Assembly: GCA_002501535.1 (NCBI GenBank)
Contig: DLTY01000025.1
Coordinates: 1 to 39,701, forward strand
DNA length: 39,701 nucleotides
Origin: a bacterium UBP7_UBA7824
GTDB lineage: Bacteria > UBP7 > UBA6624
Reading direction: 5' to 3'
The notes below the pieces were generated by a model. That model made no database searches and had not been told where the DNA came from. It worked only from the letters and a program-made list of their open reading frames with translations. Below, piece by piece: positions 1 through 9,261 of this stretch. Position 1 is the stretch's first letter; every line of letters begins with the position of its first letter. Both the position numbers and the translations under genes were made by a program.

Positions 1-1845
1 AACATAATAGATACACCTGGACACGTAGATTTTACGATCGAGGTTGAAAGGGCATTAAGGGTTCTTGATGGTGCTGTTGTTATAGTCAGTGCAGTCGAAG
101 GCGTCCAGCCTCAATCTGAAACTGTTTGGAGACAGGCCACAAGAAACAATGTTCCTAGGATGGTTTTTGTTAACAAAATGGATAGAACTGGTGCTAATTT
201 TGAAAATGCAGTTCATTCAATAAATGAAAAACTTAAATCAAATGCGATTCCTATTCAGATGCCAATTGGATCTGAATCGGAATTTACTGGCCTTATAGAT
301 CTTATTGAAATGAAAGCTTATGAGTATGTAGATGAGAATGGTCTAGATTTTAATGAAATTGCAATTCCGGACGAATTAGAAGACGAAGCTTTCATAGCAA
401 GAAGTATACTGCTCGATTCTTTGGCAGAATTTGATGATGATCTTATGACTTTGTATCTTGATGAAAAGGAAATTCCAGTAGCTTTAATGAAGCAGGCAAT
501 AAGGACTGCTACTATCAAGCAAGGTATCGTTCCTGTTTTTTGTGGATCTAGCTTAAAGAATAAAGGTGTTCAAATGCTTTTGGATGGAATTATAGATTAT
601 CTTCCGAGTCCTGTTGATATTGAAAAAATTCCTGCTTATGACAAAAATGGAGATGAAACTTCTGTAAATGTTAATGATGAAAATTTATCAGCGTTAGCTT
701 TTAAAGTCGCTACAGATCCATTTGTAGGTAAACTCATTTTTGTAAGGATATATTCCGGAACACTTAAATCAAAAGATCAAATATATAACCCAAGAACTGG
801 TAAAACTGAAAGAGTGGGAAGGCTTCTAAGGATGAATGCTGACAGGAGAGAGGATATCGAAGAGCTTGGGCCAGGAGACATTGGTGCGGTTATTGGTGCA
901 AAGAGCTTTACAACCGGAGACACTATGACAAACAAGGGAAACTCTCTTTCACTTTCAAGAGTTGTTTTTCCTGATCCTGTTATTTCAATATCTTTAGAGC
1001 CTAAGAAAACTGCTGATTTGGATAAATTAGGAGAATCATTGTCGAAGTTAAGTGAAGAGGATCCTTCATTTAAGTTTTCTGTTGACCCTGAAACAGGCCA
1101 AACGGTTATTTCTGGAATGGGAGAGCTGCATCTTGACATAATAGTCAGCAGGTTGCTTAGAGAGTTTAAATTAGATACAAATGTTGGAAGGCCAAAGGTT
1201 TCATATAGAGAATCAATATCTGCTTCAAGCACGGCAGAGGGAAGATATGTTAGACAGAGTGGAGGAAGAGGCCAGTATGGTCATGTTGTTATTGAGATAG
1301 AGCCTAGAAAAAAAGACAAAGATCAAGTTTTGGAATTAGAAGATCGTACAAAAGGTGGCTCTGTTCCAAAAGATTACCATAAGGCTGTTCTTCAAGGAGT
1401 AAAAGAAGCAGCTCTTAATGGTTCTATCGCAGGTTACAAAGTTATAGATTTTCATCTTAAGCTCCTTGATGGTAGCTATCATGAAGTTGACTCATCTGAA
1501 ATTGCTTTTAAGATTGCTGCTGTAGATGCTTTCAGAAAGGCTTTTATGAAAGCGTCTCCTTTATTGCTTGAGCCCATTATGGATGCAGAGGTGATGGTTA
1601 AAGAAGATCATGTTGGTGTTGTTCTTGGCGATTTAGAAAAAAGAAGAGGTCTTGTTTATGACACCAAGATACTAGATGACGGAACAAGAGTTATTAAAGT
1701 GCATTTACCATTATCAGAGACATTTGGCTATACAACTGTTTTGAGAAATGTTACAAGTGGTACTGGTACATCAAGTATGGAATTTTTGAAATATGAAAAA
1801 GTTCCTGAGCACGTTAAAGAAAAGATTTCACATTCAGCCAGTTAA
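1..1845 (+). CDS. fusA: Translation elongation factor G, 5' end outside window
   Basis: EF-G is the GTPase that drives ribosomal translocation. The frame is open from base 1, so the gene is truncated at its 5' side; 614 residues remain, and roughly 80 residues with the P-loop and switch I are missing. The first residues hold the G3 motif DTPGH, and NKMD (G4) lies at about residues 58-61. Domain II, domain III (GMGELHLDII) and domain IV (GGRGQYGHV) follow, then the domain V region containing SETFGYTT and ending in the basic tail. Normally the domain V loop reads like FGYATDLRS.TQG; here it is FGYTTVLRNVTSGTG, so this is a divergent EF-G and a paralogue such as EF-G2 is not excluded. The EamA gene starts 37 bases downstream. 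Family assignment is certain; the paralogue type is not. Confidence 0.96.
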   Translation, partial: NIIDTPGHVDFTIEVERALRVLDGAVVIVSAVEGVQPQSETVWRQATRNNVPRMVFVNKMDRTGANFENAVHSINEKLKSNAIPIQMPIGSESEFTGLIDLIEMKAYEYVDENGLDFNEIAIPDELEDEAFIARSILLDSLAEFDDDLMTLYLDEKEIPVALMKQAIRTATIKQGIVPVFCGSSLKNKGVQMLLDGIIDYLPSPVDIEKIPAYDKNGDETSVNVNDENLSALAFKVATDPFVGKLIFVRIYSGTLKSKDQIYNPRTGKTERVGRLLRMNADRREDIEELGPGDIGAVIGAKSFTTGDTMTNKGNSLSLSRVVFPDPVISISLEPKKTADLDKLGESLSKLSEEDPSFKFSVDPETGQTVISGMGELHLDIIVSRLLREFKLDTNVGRPKVSYRESISASSTAEGRYVRQSGGRGQYGHVVIEIEPRKKDKDQVLELEDRTKGGSVPKDYHKAVLQGVKEAALNGSIAGYKVIDFHLKLLDGSYHEVDSSEIAFKIAAVDAFRKAFMKASPLLLEPIMDAEVMVKEDHVGVVLGDLEKRRGLVYDTKILDDGTRVIKVHLPLSETFGYTTVLRNVTSGTGTSSMEFLKYEKVPEHVKEKISHSAS

Positions 1846-1882
1846 TTTTTAAGTTATAAAAAATTGAATATAGAGTACCCTT

Positions 1883-2788
1883 ATGTTTTTAAACATCAAA
1901 ACCAGAGCCTCTTTAGGGTTGGTGCTTGTTGGTTTGATATGGGGTTATGCTTTTGTTGTAATGAAGAATCAGTTGGATTCTTTTTCAGTTTTTGAGTTAT
2001 TGTTTTGGCGATTCTTAATCGCTTTCTTTGTTCTTGTTTTATGTTCTGGATTGCTTAGATTTTTTGATACAAATGATAAAAAAATATGGAAAGATGGTCT
2101 GATTGCTGGCCTTTTATTGTTTGTGGGCTATGTTTTTCAAACTTTTGGATTGAAGTATACAAGCATTGTTAACTCTGGAATTATTACGGTTTTTTATGTT
2201 GTTTTTACACCATTGATTGCATTTTACTTAGATAAAAAAAATGTTTCTAAAAAGTCTTTTTTTGCTTGTTTTTTAGCATTTTTTGGTTTATTTTTTGTAC
2301 TAGCAGAAGGTTTAAATTTTGATTCTTTATTTTCGAATAAAGGTGATTTTTTGACTCTAGGTTGCGCTGTTGCTTATGCAGGACATATTATTTACATTGC
2401 TAAAAAATCTAAACTTTACAATGTTTTTAAATTTACCTCTATACAAATGTGTGCTATTTGTGTTTTTAGTTTTTTTTCGGCTTTTTTGTTTGATGGAAAG
2501 CTTTCTGTACCTGAGGTTTCTGACTGGTCTTCATTGATTTTTTTAGGTGTAGTTGTTAGTGCGATTACGTTTGTTTTGCAGGTTTGGGCACAAAGGATTT
2601 TATCTTCTTCCAGTAGTGCAATTTTATTAACCCTTGAGGCTCCATTTGCTATATTTTTTGGAATGGTGCTTTTAGGAGACATCATGCTTCCACAAAAGTG
2701 GATTGGAGTAGGGATAGTAACAATATCTATTATTATGGTTTTATTAGAAGAATTTAAAATAGATAAGAAGATGTGTAAAAATGAATGA
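1883..2788 (+). CDS. EamA/DMT-family permease
   Basis: A 301-residue integral membrane protein of the drug/metabolite transporter superfamily. The sequence shows about ten hydrophobic segments arranged as two EamA repeats (roughly residues 8-140 and 155-290). The first repeat opens with GLIWGYAFVVMK, typical of the family, and the second ends in a GEMALLGD-like block (FGMVLLGDIMLP). Members export or import small metabolites such as amino acids or purines; nothing here indicates the substrate. There is no clear Shine-Dalgarno sequence before the ATG. The 3' end overlaps the next glycosyltransferase gene by 8 bases, so the two are probably cotranslated, but a functional link is not implied. 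Confidence 0.88.
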   Translation: MFLNIKTRASLGLVLVGLIWGYAFVVMKNQLDSFSVFELLFWRFLIAFFVLVLCSGLLRFFDTNDKKIWKDGLIAGLLLFVGYVFQTFGLKYTSIVNSGIITVFYVVFTPLIAFYLDKKNVSKKSFFACFLAFFGLFFVLAEGLNFDSLFSNKGDFLTLGCAVAYAGHIIYIAKKSKLYNVFKFTSIQMCAICVFSFFSAFLFDGKLSVPEVSDWSSLIFLGVVVSAITFVLQVWAQRILSSSSSAILLTLEAPFAIFFGMVLLGDIMLPQKWIGVGIVTISIIMVLLEEFKIDKKMCKNE

Positions 2789-3503
2789 AACTTTAGTAAT
2801 ACTTCCTTGCTTCAACGAGGCAGAAACAGCTCCAAACTTGATAAAAAAAATTCTGGAAAATAAAAAAATTGATGTGTTGGTTGTTGATGACAGGTCAGAG
2901 GATGGGACAGTAGCAAGAATAGAGGAAAGCATAAAGGATAAAAGGTTAAATATTTTAGTGAGATCAGATCAAAGATCATTTGCAAATTCTGAAATGGATG
3001 GTTTTAGGTTTGCTATAGAGAAAGGTTATAAGAATATTGTAACCATGGATGCAGATGGGTCCCATCCTCCTGAATACATTGATAAATTGCTATCCAAACT
3101 TAAAGAAAATGATTTAGTTATTGGGTCTAGATACATGCATGGCGTTAGTGTTGTAAATTGGCCAATACAAAGAATTGCAATATCTTTATTCGCTAACTTC
3201 CTTGCAAGGAAAATGTTAAGAATCAACATATCTGATTTAACAAGCGGCTTTATGGCTATGAAAATTGATGTTCCTTTAAACTTAGAACTTTGCGCAATTC
3301 AAACACAAGGTTATGGTTATCTTATTGAATACAAATGGAGATCTGCAAGAGCTGGCTTCAAGGTACAAGAGTCTCCAATCATTTTTATTGAAAGAACAAA
3401 AGGTCAAAGCAAAATGAGTGCAAAGCATGCTCAAGAGGCATTTTGGATGCTTTGCCTCCTAACGATCAAAGAAAGATTTATAGGAAACAATGACGTTTGT
3501 TAA
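2781..3503 (+). CDS. GT2 polyprenol-phosphate mannose-type synthase
   Basis: A 240-residue family 2 glycosyltransferase resembling dolichol/polyprenol-phosphate mannose synthases (Ppm1/DPM1). Visible signatures are LPCFNEAE at the N-terminus, VVDDRSEDGT (nucleotide-binding Asp pair), MDADGSHPPE (the DxD-type metal site), VIGSRY, and SVVNWP, a stretch characteristic of the PPM synthases. There are no C-terminal transmembrane helices, so it matches the soluble or membrane-associated single-domain form. The expected reaction is transfer of a sugar from GDP-mannose or another NDP-sugar to polyprenyl phosphate. A GT-C membrane transferase that could use such a lipid donor lies nearby at 6257-7714. 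It overlaps the EamA gene by 8 bases, and the next gene begins at the very next base after its stop. Confidence 0.85.
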   Translation: MNETLVILPCFNEAETAPNLIKKILENKKIDVLVVDDRSEDGTVARIEESIKDKRLNILVRSDQRSFANSEMDGFRFAIEKGYKNIVTMDADGSHPPEYIDKLLSKLKENDLVIGSRYMHGVSVVNWPIQRIAISLFANFLARKMLRINISDLTSGFMAMKIDVPLNLELCAIQTQGYGYLIEYKWRSARAGFKVQESPIIFIERTKGQSKMSAKHAQEAFWMLCLLTIKERFIGNNDVC

Positions 3504-6269
3504 ATGAATAAAAATTTAAAATTTTGTATTTGTGTAGACATTGAATCCTATACAAGGATAAAAGAGAAAATTGGAGATGATGTCTGGAGAGCGTTAAAAG
3601 TTTATCAAGATTTTATTGAACAGTATATTAATTGGTTTAATGGAGAAAGCCTTTACTCTAAAGAGCAAAAAAATGTCATCCTTTTCAAGGATCCATTTCA
3701 GGCTTTAAGGTTTGCAAATTCAATACAGGTAGGCTTATTTGAATTAGATTGGCCACAATCATTGATAAACACCGAGGAAGGTAGTGAAAATGAAAGCTAT
3801 AGAGGGTTTAGGGTCAAGATTGGTATAGATTCTTCAGAAAAAAGTATTCAGGTATCTGAAGAGGTTTCTAAAATCTGCAACCCTGGACAAACCTTAGTTA
3901 CAAAAGATTTCTTTTCTTTTGTAGAAAGCAGACTTTCAGAAGATTCTGTTTTTGAAGACAAGGGTTTTGTTTATGTTTTTGACGAAAAAGAAAAAATTTT
4001 TCTTGTTCAGATTTTACCAAAAGTGCTTTCTCAAAGAAAATTCGATAGATTAAATCTTGATGAGGTGTCTAAAACAAACATAAAAGCGCATTCAGAAGGT
4101 TTTTTTGGAAGAGAGGATGAGATGAATCTTCTGCATAATCTTTTAGAAAAAAAAACTAGATTAATCAACATTTTTGGACCAGGTGGAACTGGCAAAACAA
4201 CTCTTGCTAAAGAATTTGCAATAAGAAATTTAAAAAAATTTCAAGTAAATGATGGAGTATGGTTTGTTGATTTGTCAAATTGTAAAGATATTGACTCGAT
4301 ATTCTCCTTGCTAAAGAAAATTTTTTCAATTTCAAATTTGAATTTAAATTCGGAGGAGGAGTGTTTTGAAGCCCTTTCTAGCCACTTCTCTCAGTTTGAT
4401 GATGTTTTATTTGTTTTTGACAATGTAGAGCAGGTTTCGGAAGAGGTTGCAAGATTAGTTTTAAATGTTTTTTCACCTTTGCAAAATGTTTTTATAATTT
4501 TAACAAGCAGAGATTTAATTAAGATTCAGCAGGAAAAGGTTTTGAGTCTTTTCCCATTAAACCCTTCTGATGCTTTTGACTTGTTCGTGGATCGAGCAAG
4601 GAAGATAGATTCTCGAGACTTTGATGATGGTGATTTTGACACAATTGAAAAGATAATTCAAAAAGTTGATTTTTCACCACTTGCAATCGAATTAGCGGCT
4701 TCAAGGGTTAACCTTCTTTCTTTGGGCAGCATTCTGCAGAGATTGCAAGAGAGCTTTAAGATATTGGCTAGCAAAAGACAAGATTTGCCCGACAGGCAAA
4801 AGACTCTTTTTGCAACAATCAATTGGTCTTGGGAGCTATTAGATGATGACGAAAAGAGCATGCTTGCTGCAATGGCTATTTTTAATTCAGACTCAAGTCT
4901 TGAGTTGGTCGAAAAATGTTTCGATTCTCATTTTGATTTTATGGCAATTGAGATCCTTCAATCCTTAAGAGAAAAAAGTTTAATTTGTGTGGAGGCACAC
5001 GAAAGCAATTTTGAAACAGTGAAAATTTATGAGTCCGTGAAAGAGTTTATTGGAGAGAAATTTGAAAATACTTTTTCAAACTCTCAGAAAGCTGACTTAA
5101 AAAAGAGCTTTATTGGCTATTATTCAAAATTTAAAGAAAGAGATACGATTCAAAAAATATTTAGAGGTTCAAAATTTAAATTAAAAAGAGAGCAGTTTTT
5201 TTATGATTCAGGCAATTTAATGAAAGCATTTCAATATTCATGTGATTTAGGTAACGATCTGGAGATAAAAAGTGTTTCAACTATTTTATTGGAAACTTTT
5301 TTCAGCCTAGGTTCACTCAAGCAGCTAGAAAAAACTTTCAATAAAGCGATCGAGAAAGAAAGTCTTTCAAAGTCCTCTAAAGCCTTAATCAATGAACTTT
5401 ATGCAATAGTTTCAATAAGGTTTAACCCTAGCAAGAAAACAGAATCAAGACTTCATTTTTGTTTGAATTTTTATGAGGAGAATGATGATTTTGAGGGACA
5501 AGTAAGAGTGCTTTCAAGCCTTGGGGATTTTAATATGGAATTTCATAATCATAAAGATTCTGAAAGATATTATTTGAAAGCTTTAGATGTCATTGGCAAA
5601 GAAGGCTTTGGCAATGAAAATGAAGGAGTTATTCTTGCAAATCTTGCTAATATGAACTTTAATGATGGAGATTTTGACCAGGCTCAAAAAAGATATGCGA
5701 AAGCAATGGTTCTTTTTGAAGGTTTAGATAACTTCACAGGGATTGGTTTTTGTTCTACTTATCTTGGTTTCATAGCATTTTACAGAGATGATTTTAAGAA
5801 TGCAGAGAAGTACTATTTAGAAGCTTTGAAGATGTATCAAGAAACCAAGGAAACCTTTCGTATCGCTTCTGTTTGTATAAGCTTAGGCGAACTGTTTTTG
5901 AAGTTAGAAAAATTAAAAGATGCTGAAGAATATTTAGTTCAAGCCGTAGAAATTTCAAACAGTATCGATATTGCTTGGATTAAAGGTAGGGCTAATTGTT
6001 TTTATGCGGATTTATGTCTTGCAAAAAATGACATCCCTAATGTTGAAAAATATTTAAAAAAAGCAAAGCTTGTTTTCAAGGATTCAAAAGATGATTTTGG
6101 GCTAGCTAAAATGCTTTGTCATCAGTCTGAATTTGAATATCAAACTGGAAACAAGACTAATTCAAAAAAGTCTTTTTTGGAAGCAAGTGATATTGCAAAA
6201 AAATTAAAAATTAGTGAATTTACTGAGCTTGGTATCAAGATAAAAAAAATAAGTAATTATTTTTCTTGA
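3504..6269 (+). CDS. Degenerate class III cyclase-like / NB-ARC-type ATPase / TPR protein
   Basis: A 921-residue multidomain protein of the signal-transduction ATPase (STAND) type. Residues 1-170 resemble a class III nucleotide cyclase: the first metal aspartate may survive in CVDIESYT (D12), but the second metal site (normally KxxGD) is replaced by YSKEQKNVILFKDP, so catalysis is doubtful. Residues 200-440 form a P-loop ATPase: FGREDE, Walker A GPGGTGKT (225-232), Walker B VLFVFDN (301-307), sensor TSRD (334-337) and the GLPL-like SPLAIELAAS (391-400). From about residue 600 onward there are tetratricopeptide repeats, for example near residues 690-850. No DNA-binding domain is seen. Such proteins act as ligand-gated scaffolds or regulators. 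The start abuts the previous stop; the 3' end overlaps the convergent gene by 13 bases. Confidence 0.8.
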   Translation: MNKNLKFCICVDIESYTRIKEKIGDDVWRALKVYQDFIEQYINWFNGESLYSKEQKNVILFKDPFQALRFANSIQVGLFELDWPQSLINTEEGSENESYRGFRVKIGIDSSEKSIQVSEEVSKICNPGQTLVTKDFFSFVESRLSEDSVFEDKGFVYVFDEKEKIFLVQILPKVLSQRKFDRLNLDEVSKTNIKAHSEGFFGREDEMNLLHNLLEKKTRLINIFGPGGTGKTTLAKEFAIRNLKKFQVNDGVWFVDLSNCKDIDSIFSLLKKIFSISNLNLNSEEECFEALSSHFSQFDDVLFVFDNVEQVSEEVARLVLNVFSPLQNVFIILTSRDLIKIQQEKVLSLFPLNPSDAFDLFVDRARKIDSRDFDDGDFDTIEKIIQKVDFSPLAIELAASRVNLLSLGSILQRLQESFKILASKRQDLPDRQKTLFATINWSWELLDDDEKSMLAAMAIFNSDSSLELVEKCFDSHFDFMAIEILQSLREKSLICVEAHESNFETVKIYESVKEFIGEKFENTFSNSQKADLKKSFIGYYSKFKERDTIQKIFRGSKFKLKREQFFYDSGNLMKAFQYSCDLGNDLEIKSVSTILLETFFSLGSLKQLEKTFNKAIEKESLSKSSKALINELYAIVSIRFNPSKKTESRLHFCLNFYEENDDFEGQVRVLSSLGDFNMEFHNHKDSERYYLKALDVIGKEGFGNENEGVILANLANMNFNDGDFDQAQKRYAKAMVLFEGLDNFTGIGFCSTYLGFIAFYRDDFKNAEKYYLEALKMYQETKETFRIASVCISLGELFLKLEKLKDAEEYLVQAVEISNSIDIAWIKGRANCFYADLCLAKNDIPNVEKYLKKAKLVFKDSKDDFGLAKMLCHQSEFEYQTGNKTNSKKSFLEASDIAKKLKISEFTELGIKIKKISNYFS

Positions 6270-7714
6270 TTTTTTATACTTGCATACTCATAGAGAAACA
6301 CTCTTCTGCCTATTTTTTCTTTTATCATTTTTAAACTTTTACATTCTTTTAAGTTTTGAATAATTCCACCTGATGGAGTGGGGTCAAAAGATCCAGATAT
6401 AAAAAAGCTATCTGTATCCTTTTGGGATGCATCACATATTTTTTTTGCAAGTTTTTGACCATAGTTTTCTTCATCTTCATAATGGGAATAAGTTAATTCG
6501 TAATCTTTTTTGCTTTTGTTTTCTAAAATAAACTTCAAAGGGTAAATATCAAAAGGTGTATTAGCAAAAATGATTTTTTCTTTGGCTTCTTTGACAAGAT
6601 TCCACTCCTGATGAGAGTAATAAGATATTTGTAATGAGATATAAGATAAAACAAGTACAAGAGGATAAAATCCAATTTGATTTTTTTTATCAGCTTTGTC
6701 TAAGCTTTGTGCAATTAAGATTATTATTGCAGGAATGCTTGGTAAAAACCAATACTCTTCCCAGACCTCCAATCCCATAAAACTGAAAAGCATTGCTAGG
6801 AATGGTATTGAAAATGCTTCAAAGATAAGTGATTTATTTTTTTTATTTATAGATTTCACAAGTAAAAATGACATTATTCCAGTTGTAAAAATACAAAGAA
6901 TCAAATCTTTATTTTCCATTCCAAAATTTTCTAAAAATATTGTTTGACCTGTAAATATTGAAATTAAACCTCTAGGGATTCTTGTCAGGGTTATGTCCTG
7001 TATCATCTCATTGCCTCTGTCCAATTGGATTATGAATTTTGGAAGCCATGGAATAAATAAGAGTATTGTGGGGATTATTGCAAGAAGGTATTTTTTTGTT
7101 TTTTTGATTGAAGCGGAATACAAAAAAAGACCTCCAAGTATCAAGAATCCATAGTAATGCGTATAAAGCATTCCTGTAGTTGATATCGTGAATATGATTT
7201 TGTCTTTCATGTTGATATTTTTGTCTTTTTTTTGTTGATTTTCTTTGAGTATTTTTTTGATTTTTCTCCAAGCTATAAAACTGAAAAGAAGCAAGAGGGT
7301 GTAGCCTCTACCTGTTCTCGCTGCCTCTATTGCTGATGGGCTAACCATCCATAATATTAAAAAAATTTGAGGGATGTTGTTTTTTTCTTTTGACTTCAAG
7401 AATCTATATGCAAATAATATGAATATCAATTCAAATATTAGAGAAGGTATCCTGGCAGAAATTTCATTCTGAAAGCCTAATTCTGTAGAAAGATAACTGA
7501 AAGGAGATTGTGCAATGTAGTATAACGGTGGATTGAAATCTATTTGCCAGAGCCATCTCCATTCTCCTTCAATTATTGATCTGCTCCAATATTGTGTAAA
7601 TGCCTCATCTGCCCATAAGGGATTTTCGGTAAATTGGAACACTCTTAAAAACACCCCAACGGCTAAAAAAAGATAAAAAAGACTTTTGTTGATTTTGCTC
7701 TGGCTTTTATTCAT
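6257..7714 (-). CDS. GT-C (GT39/PMT/ArnT-like) membrane glycosyltransferase
   Basis: A polytopic membrane protein of 485 residues from the preferred ATG at 7714 (MNKSQSKINK). The open frame extends 43 codons further upstream to 7843, but that part would overlap the divergent cyclophilin gene and is not conserved-looking. After the first transmembrane helix comes NPLWADEAF, the acidic first-loop motif used by GT-C enzymes to bind the lipid-linked donor or acceptor, then NPPLYYIAQ, another hallmark of GT39/ArnT relatives. About ten further hydrophobic helices follow, then a soluble C-terminal domain. Expected role: transfer of a sugar from a polyprenyl-phosphate donor to protein or envelope glycan outside the membrane. 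The GT2 synthase at 2781-3503 could provide that donor; this partnership is inference. Confidence 0.75.
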   Translation of the reverse strand: MNKSQSKINKSLFYLFLAVGVFLRVFQFTENPLWADEAFTQYWSRSIIEGEWRWLWQIDFNPPLYYIAQSPFSYLSTELGFQNEISARIPSLIFELIFILFAYRFLKSKEKNNIPQIFLILWMVSPSAIEAARTGRGYTLLLLFSFIAWRKIKKILKENQQKKDKNINMKDKIIFTISTTGMLYTHYYGFLILGGLFLYSASIKKTKKYLLAIIPTILLFIPWLPKFIIQLDRGNEMIQDITLTRIPRGLISIFTGQTIFLENFGMENKDLILCIFTTGIMSFLLVKSINKKNKSLIFEAFSIPFLAMLFSFMGLEVWEEYWFLPSIPAIIILIAQSLDKADKKNQIGFYPLVLVLSYISLQISYYSHQEWNLVKEAKEKIIFANTPFDIYPLKFILENKSKKDYELTYSHYEDEENYGQKLAKKICDASQKDTDSFFISGSFDPTPSGGIIQNLKECKSLKMIKEKIGRRVFLYEYASIKNQEK

Positions 7715-7745
7715 TATTGTTTTTTTAATAGTATAGTATGACGCT

Positions 7746-9251
7746 ATGTTTTTGATTATTTTTAGCTCTTTAATTGTTGATTTGCAGTATAGCCGTACTA
7801 CATATGACTTTGCTGCTGGTCTTACAGCTCCCAGCATGGACACTCAACTAAAGAAGGCACGTGTTGAGTTTTTGCACACAGATGATGATTTTGAATATTA
7901 TTTAGAAGAAGAAGGGGGGCTCAGTACTAAGTTGGTTTGCCCTAAAGAACATTATGAATTTTTTATAAACAGTGGCAGCCTTCATGAATCCTGCAAGGTT
8001 TACAGCTTGAATGGTGAGGAAGAATTGCCTATTGATTCTGGATTTGAATATGAGCAAGCATCATTCCCCTTCAACCTGCTTAAGCTTTCAGATTTTAAAT
8101 CAACTAAAGAAAATGAAGAGTCTGTTTTTTTACATGGTATTAATTTTTCAGAAATCAGTGATGATGGTATTTGGCACACTTCTTTAAAGGGTGAGGTAAT
8201 CACTTCAAGTCAAGGTTTTCCAATGATTGGAGCAAGAGTTTTCTCAAGGATAAACAAGCCAGTTAATGTTTTGCAGGAGGTACTTGTAACCATTGAAGAT
8301 TCAGAAAATTTAGTTTTTAGTGATTCTATTTACATGAATCCTATTTTGGAGATTGAGACTAATTATGGTAATTATTTTGTCGAATTATTTTTCGATAGGG
8401 CTCCTGAAACTTCTCAGAATTTTTTGGAACTTTCAAGACGTGGATTTTTCGATGGCACTATATGCCATCGAATTATTCTTGGCTTTGTGAATCAATGCGG
8501 CGATTTAACTGGTACGGGCTGGGGCGGACCTGGGTATGAATTCGACAATGAAGTGCATCCCGATCTTAAACATGCTCCCTATGTTCTCTCTATGGCAAAT
8601 GCCGGACCTGACACTAATGGTAGTCAATGGTTTATTCCAATTGAGGACACAGAGAGGGTTAGGAAGCTTGATGGTAATTATTCTATTTTTGGAGAGGTTA
8701 TTTCAGGTTTTGAGGTTGTTGATTTGATAAATTCTGTTAAGGTCAATAATGAAGATAATCATCGGCCTATTAAGCCAGTCATTATTAAGCAAGTCAGTGA
8801 AATTTTTCCTTGGTTAGGATCTTCGCTTGATTTAGGCCACAAGGCCTCCCCGGTTGATTTTTTAGATAGTTTTTTAATTGATGGAGAGGTGCAGATTGCT
8901 CAAATAGGGAATGTAGATCTTGAAGATATAGAGGTTGAAGTTCAGAAGGAGCTTTATGGCAATTCTTTTGAAATTTCAGGTTTTGTTGTTTTAAAAATTA
9001 TTGTAGGGGAAAATATTACAAATCATTATTTTCTTATAGATGAGAGTGGTGATTTGGTTATGGCTATAGACCTTATGGGAAATCGCTATGAGTCTGCAGG
9101 GCTATATGAAGATGGTATTTGGAATTTTAGTTTTGACGATCTTGGATTCAATTGGCAAATTTGGATGGTACCTGAAAAAGAGATGTATTTTTCTGTAAAA
9201 GATAGCAATAATGTTTTCAGTTGGGGGATGGTTAGATATGTTAACGAGTAG
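7746..9251 (+). CDS. Cyclophilin-domain protein with unknown flanking domains
   Basis: A 501-residue protein with a central cyclophilin-type peptidyl-prolyl isomerase domain at about residues 200-350 (ETNYGNYFVELFFDRAPETS, HRIILGFVNQCGD, GPDTNGSQWFI). The arginine, phenylalanine and glutamine of the active site (R242, F247, Q250) are kept, but the canonical GGD is CGD, and the usual Trp and His of the WLDGKHTVFG segment are Leu and Tyr (KLDGNYSIFG). Residues 30-195 and 355-501 are strand-rich regions that I do not recognise. The N-terminus is weakly hydrophobic (MFLIIFSSLI) but a poor signal peptide; an alternative ATG lies at 7836. The next cyclophilin starts 10 bases downstream, so the pair looks like one operon. 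Location and clients are unknown. Confidence 0.8.
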   Translation: MFLIIFSSLIVDLQYSRTTYDFAAGLTAPSMDTQLKKARVEFLHTDDDFEYYLEEEGGLSTKLVCPKEHYEFFINSGSLHESCKVYSLNGEEELPIDSGFEYEQASFPFNLLKLSDFKSTKENEESVFLHGINFSEISDDGIWHTSLKGEVITSSQGFPMIGARVFSRINKPVNVLQEVLVTIEDSENLVFSDSIYMNPILEIETNYGNYFVELFFDRAPETSQNFLELSRRGFFDGTICHRIILGFVNQCGDLTGTGWGGPGYEFDNEVHPDLKHAPYVLSMANAGPDTNGSQWFIPIEDTERVRKLDGNYSIFGEVISGFEVVDLINSVKVNNEDNHRPIKPVIIKQVSEIFPWLGSSLDLGHKASPVDFLDSFLIDGEVQIAQIGNVDLEDIEVEVQKELYGNSFEISGFVVLKIIVGENITNHYFLIDESGDLVMAIDLMGNRYESAGLYEDGIWNFSFDDLGFNWQIWMVPEKEMYFSVKDSNNVFSWGMVRYVNE

Positions 9252-9261
9252 AATCGAATTT

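Noticed and set aside
777..1232. Antisense reading frame of 151 codons inside fusA
   Set aside because: A shadow of the conserved EF-G coding sequence with low-complexity Ser/Leu content and no recognisable domain.
7715..7843. N-terminal extension of the GT-C glycosyltransferase to 7843
   Set aside because: It would overlap the divergent cyclophilin gene and carries no membrane-protein character; the ATG at 7714 gives a normal first helix.
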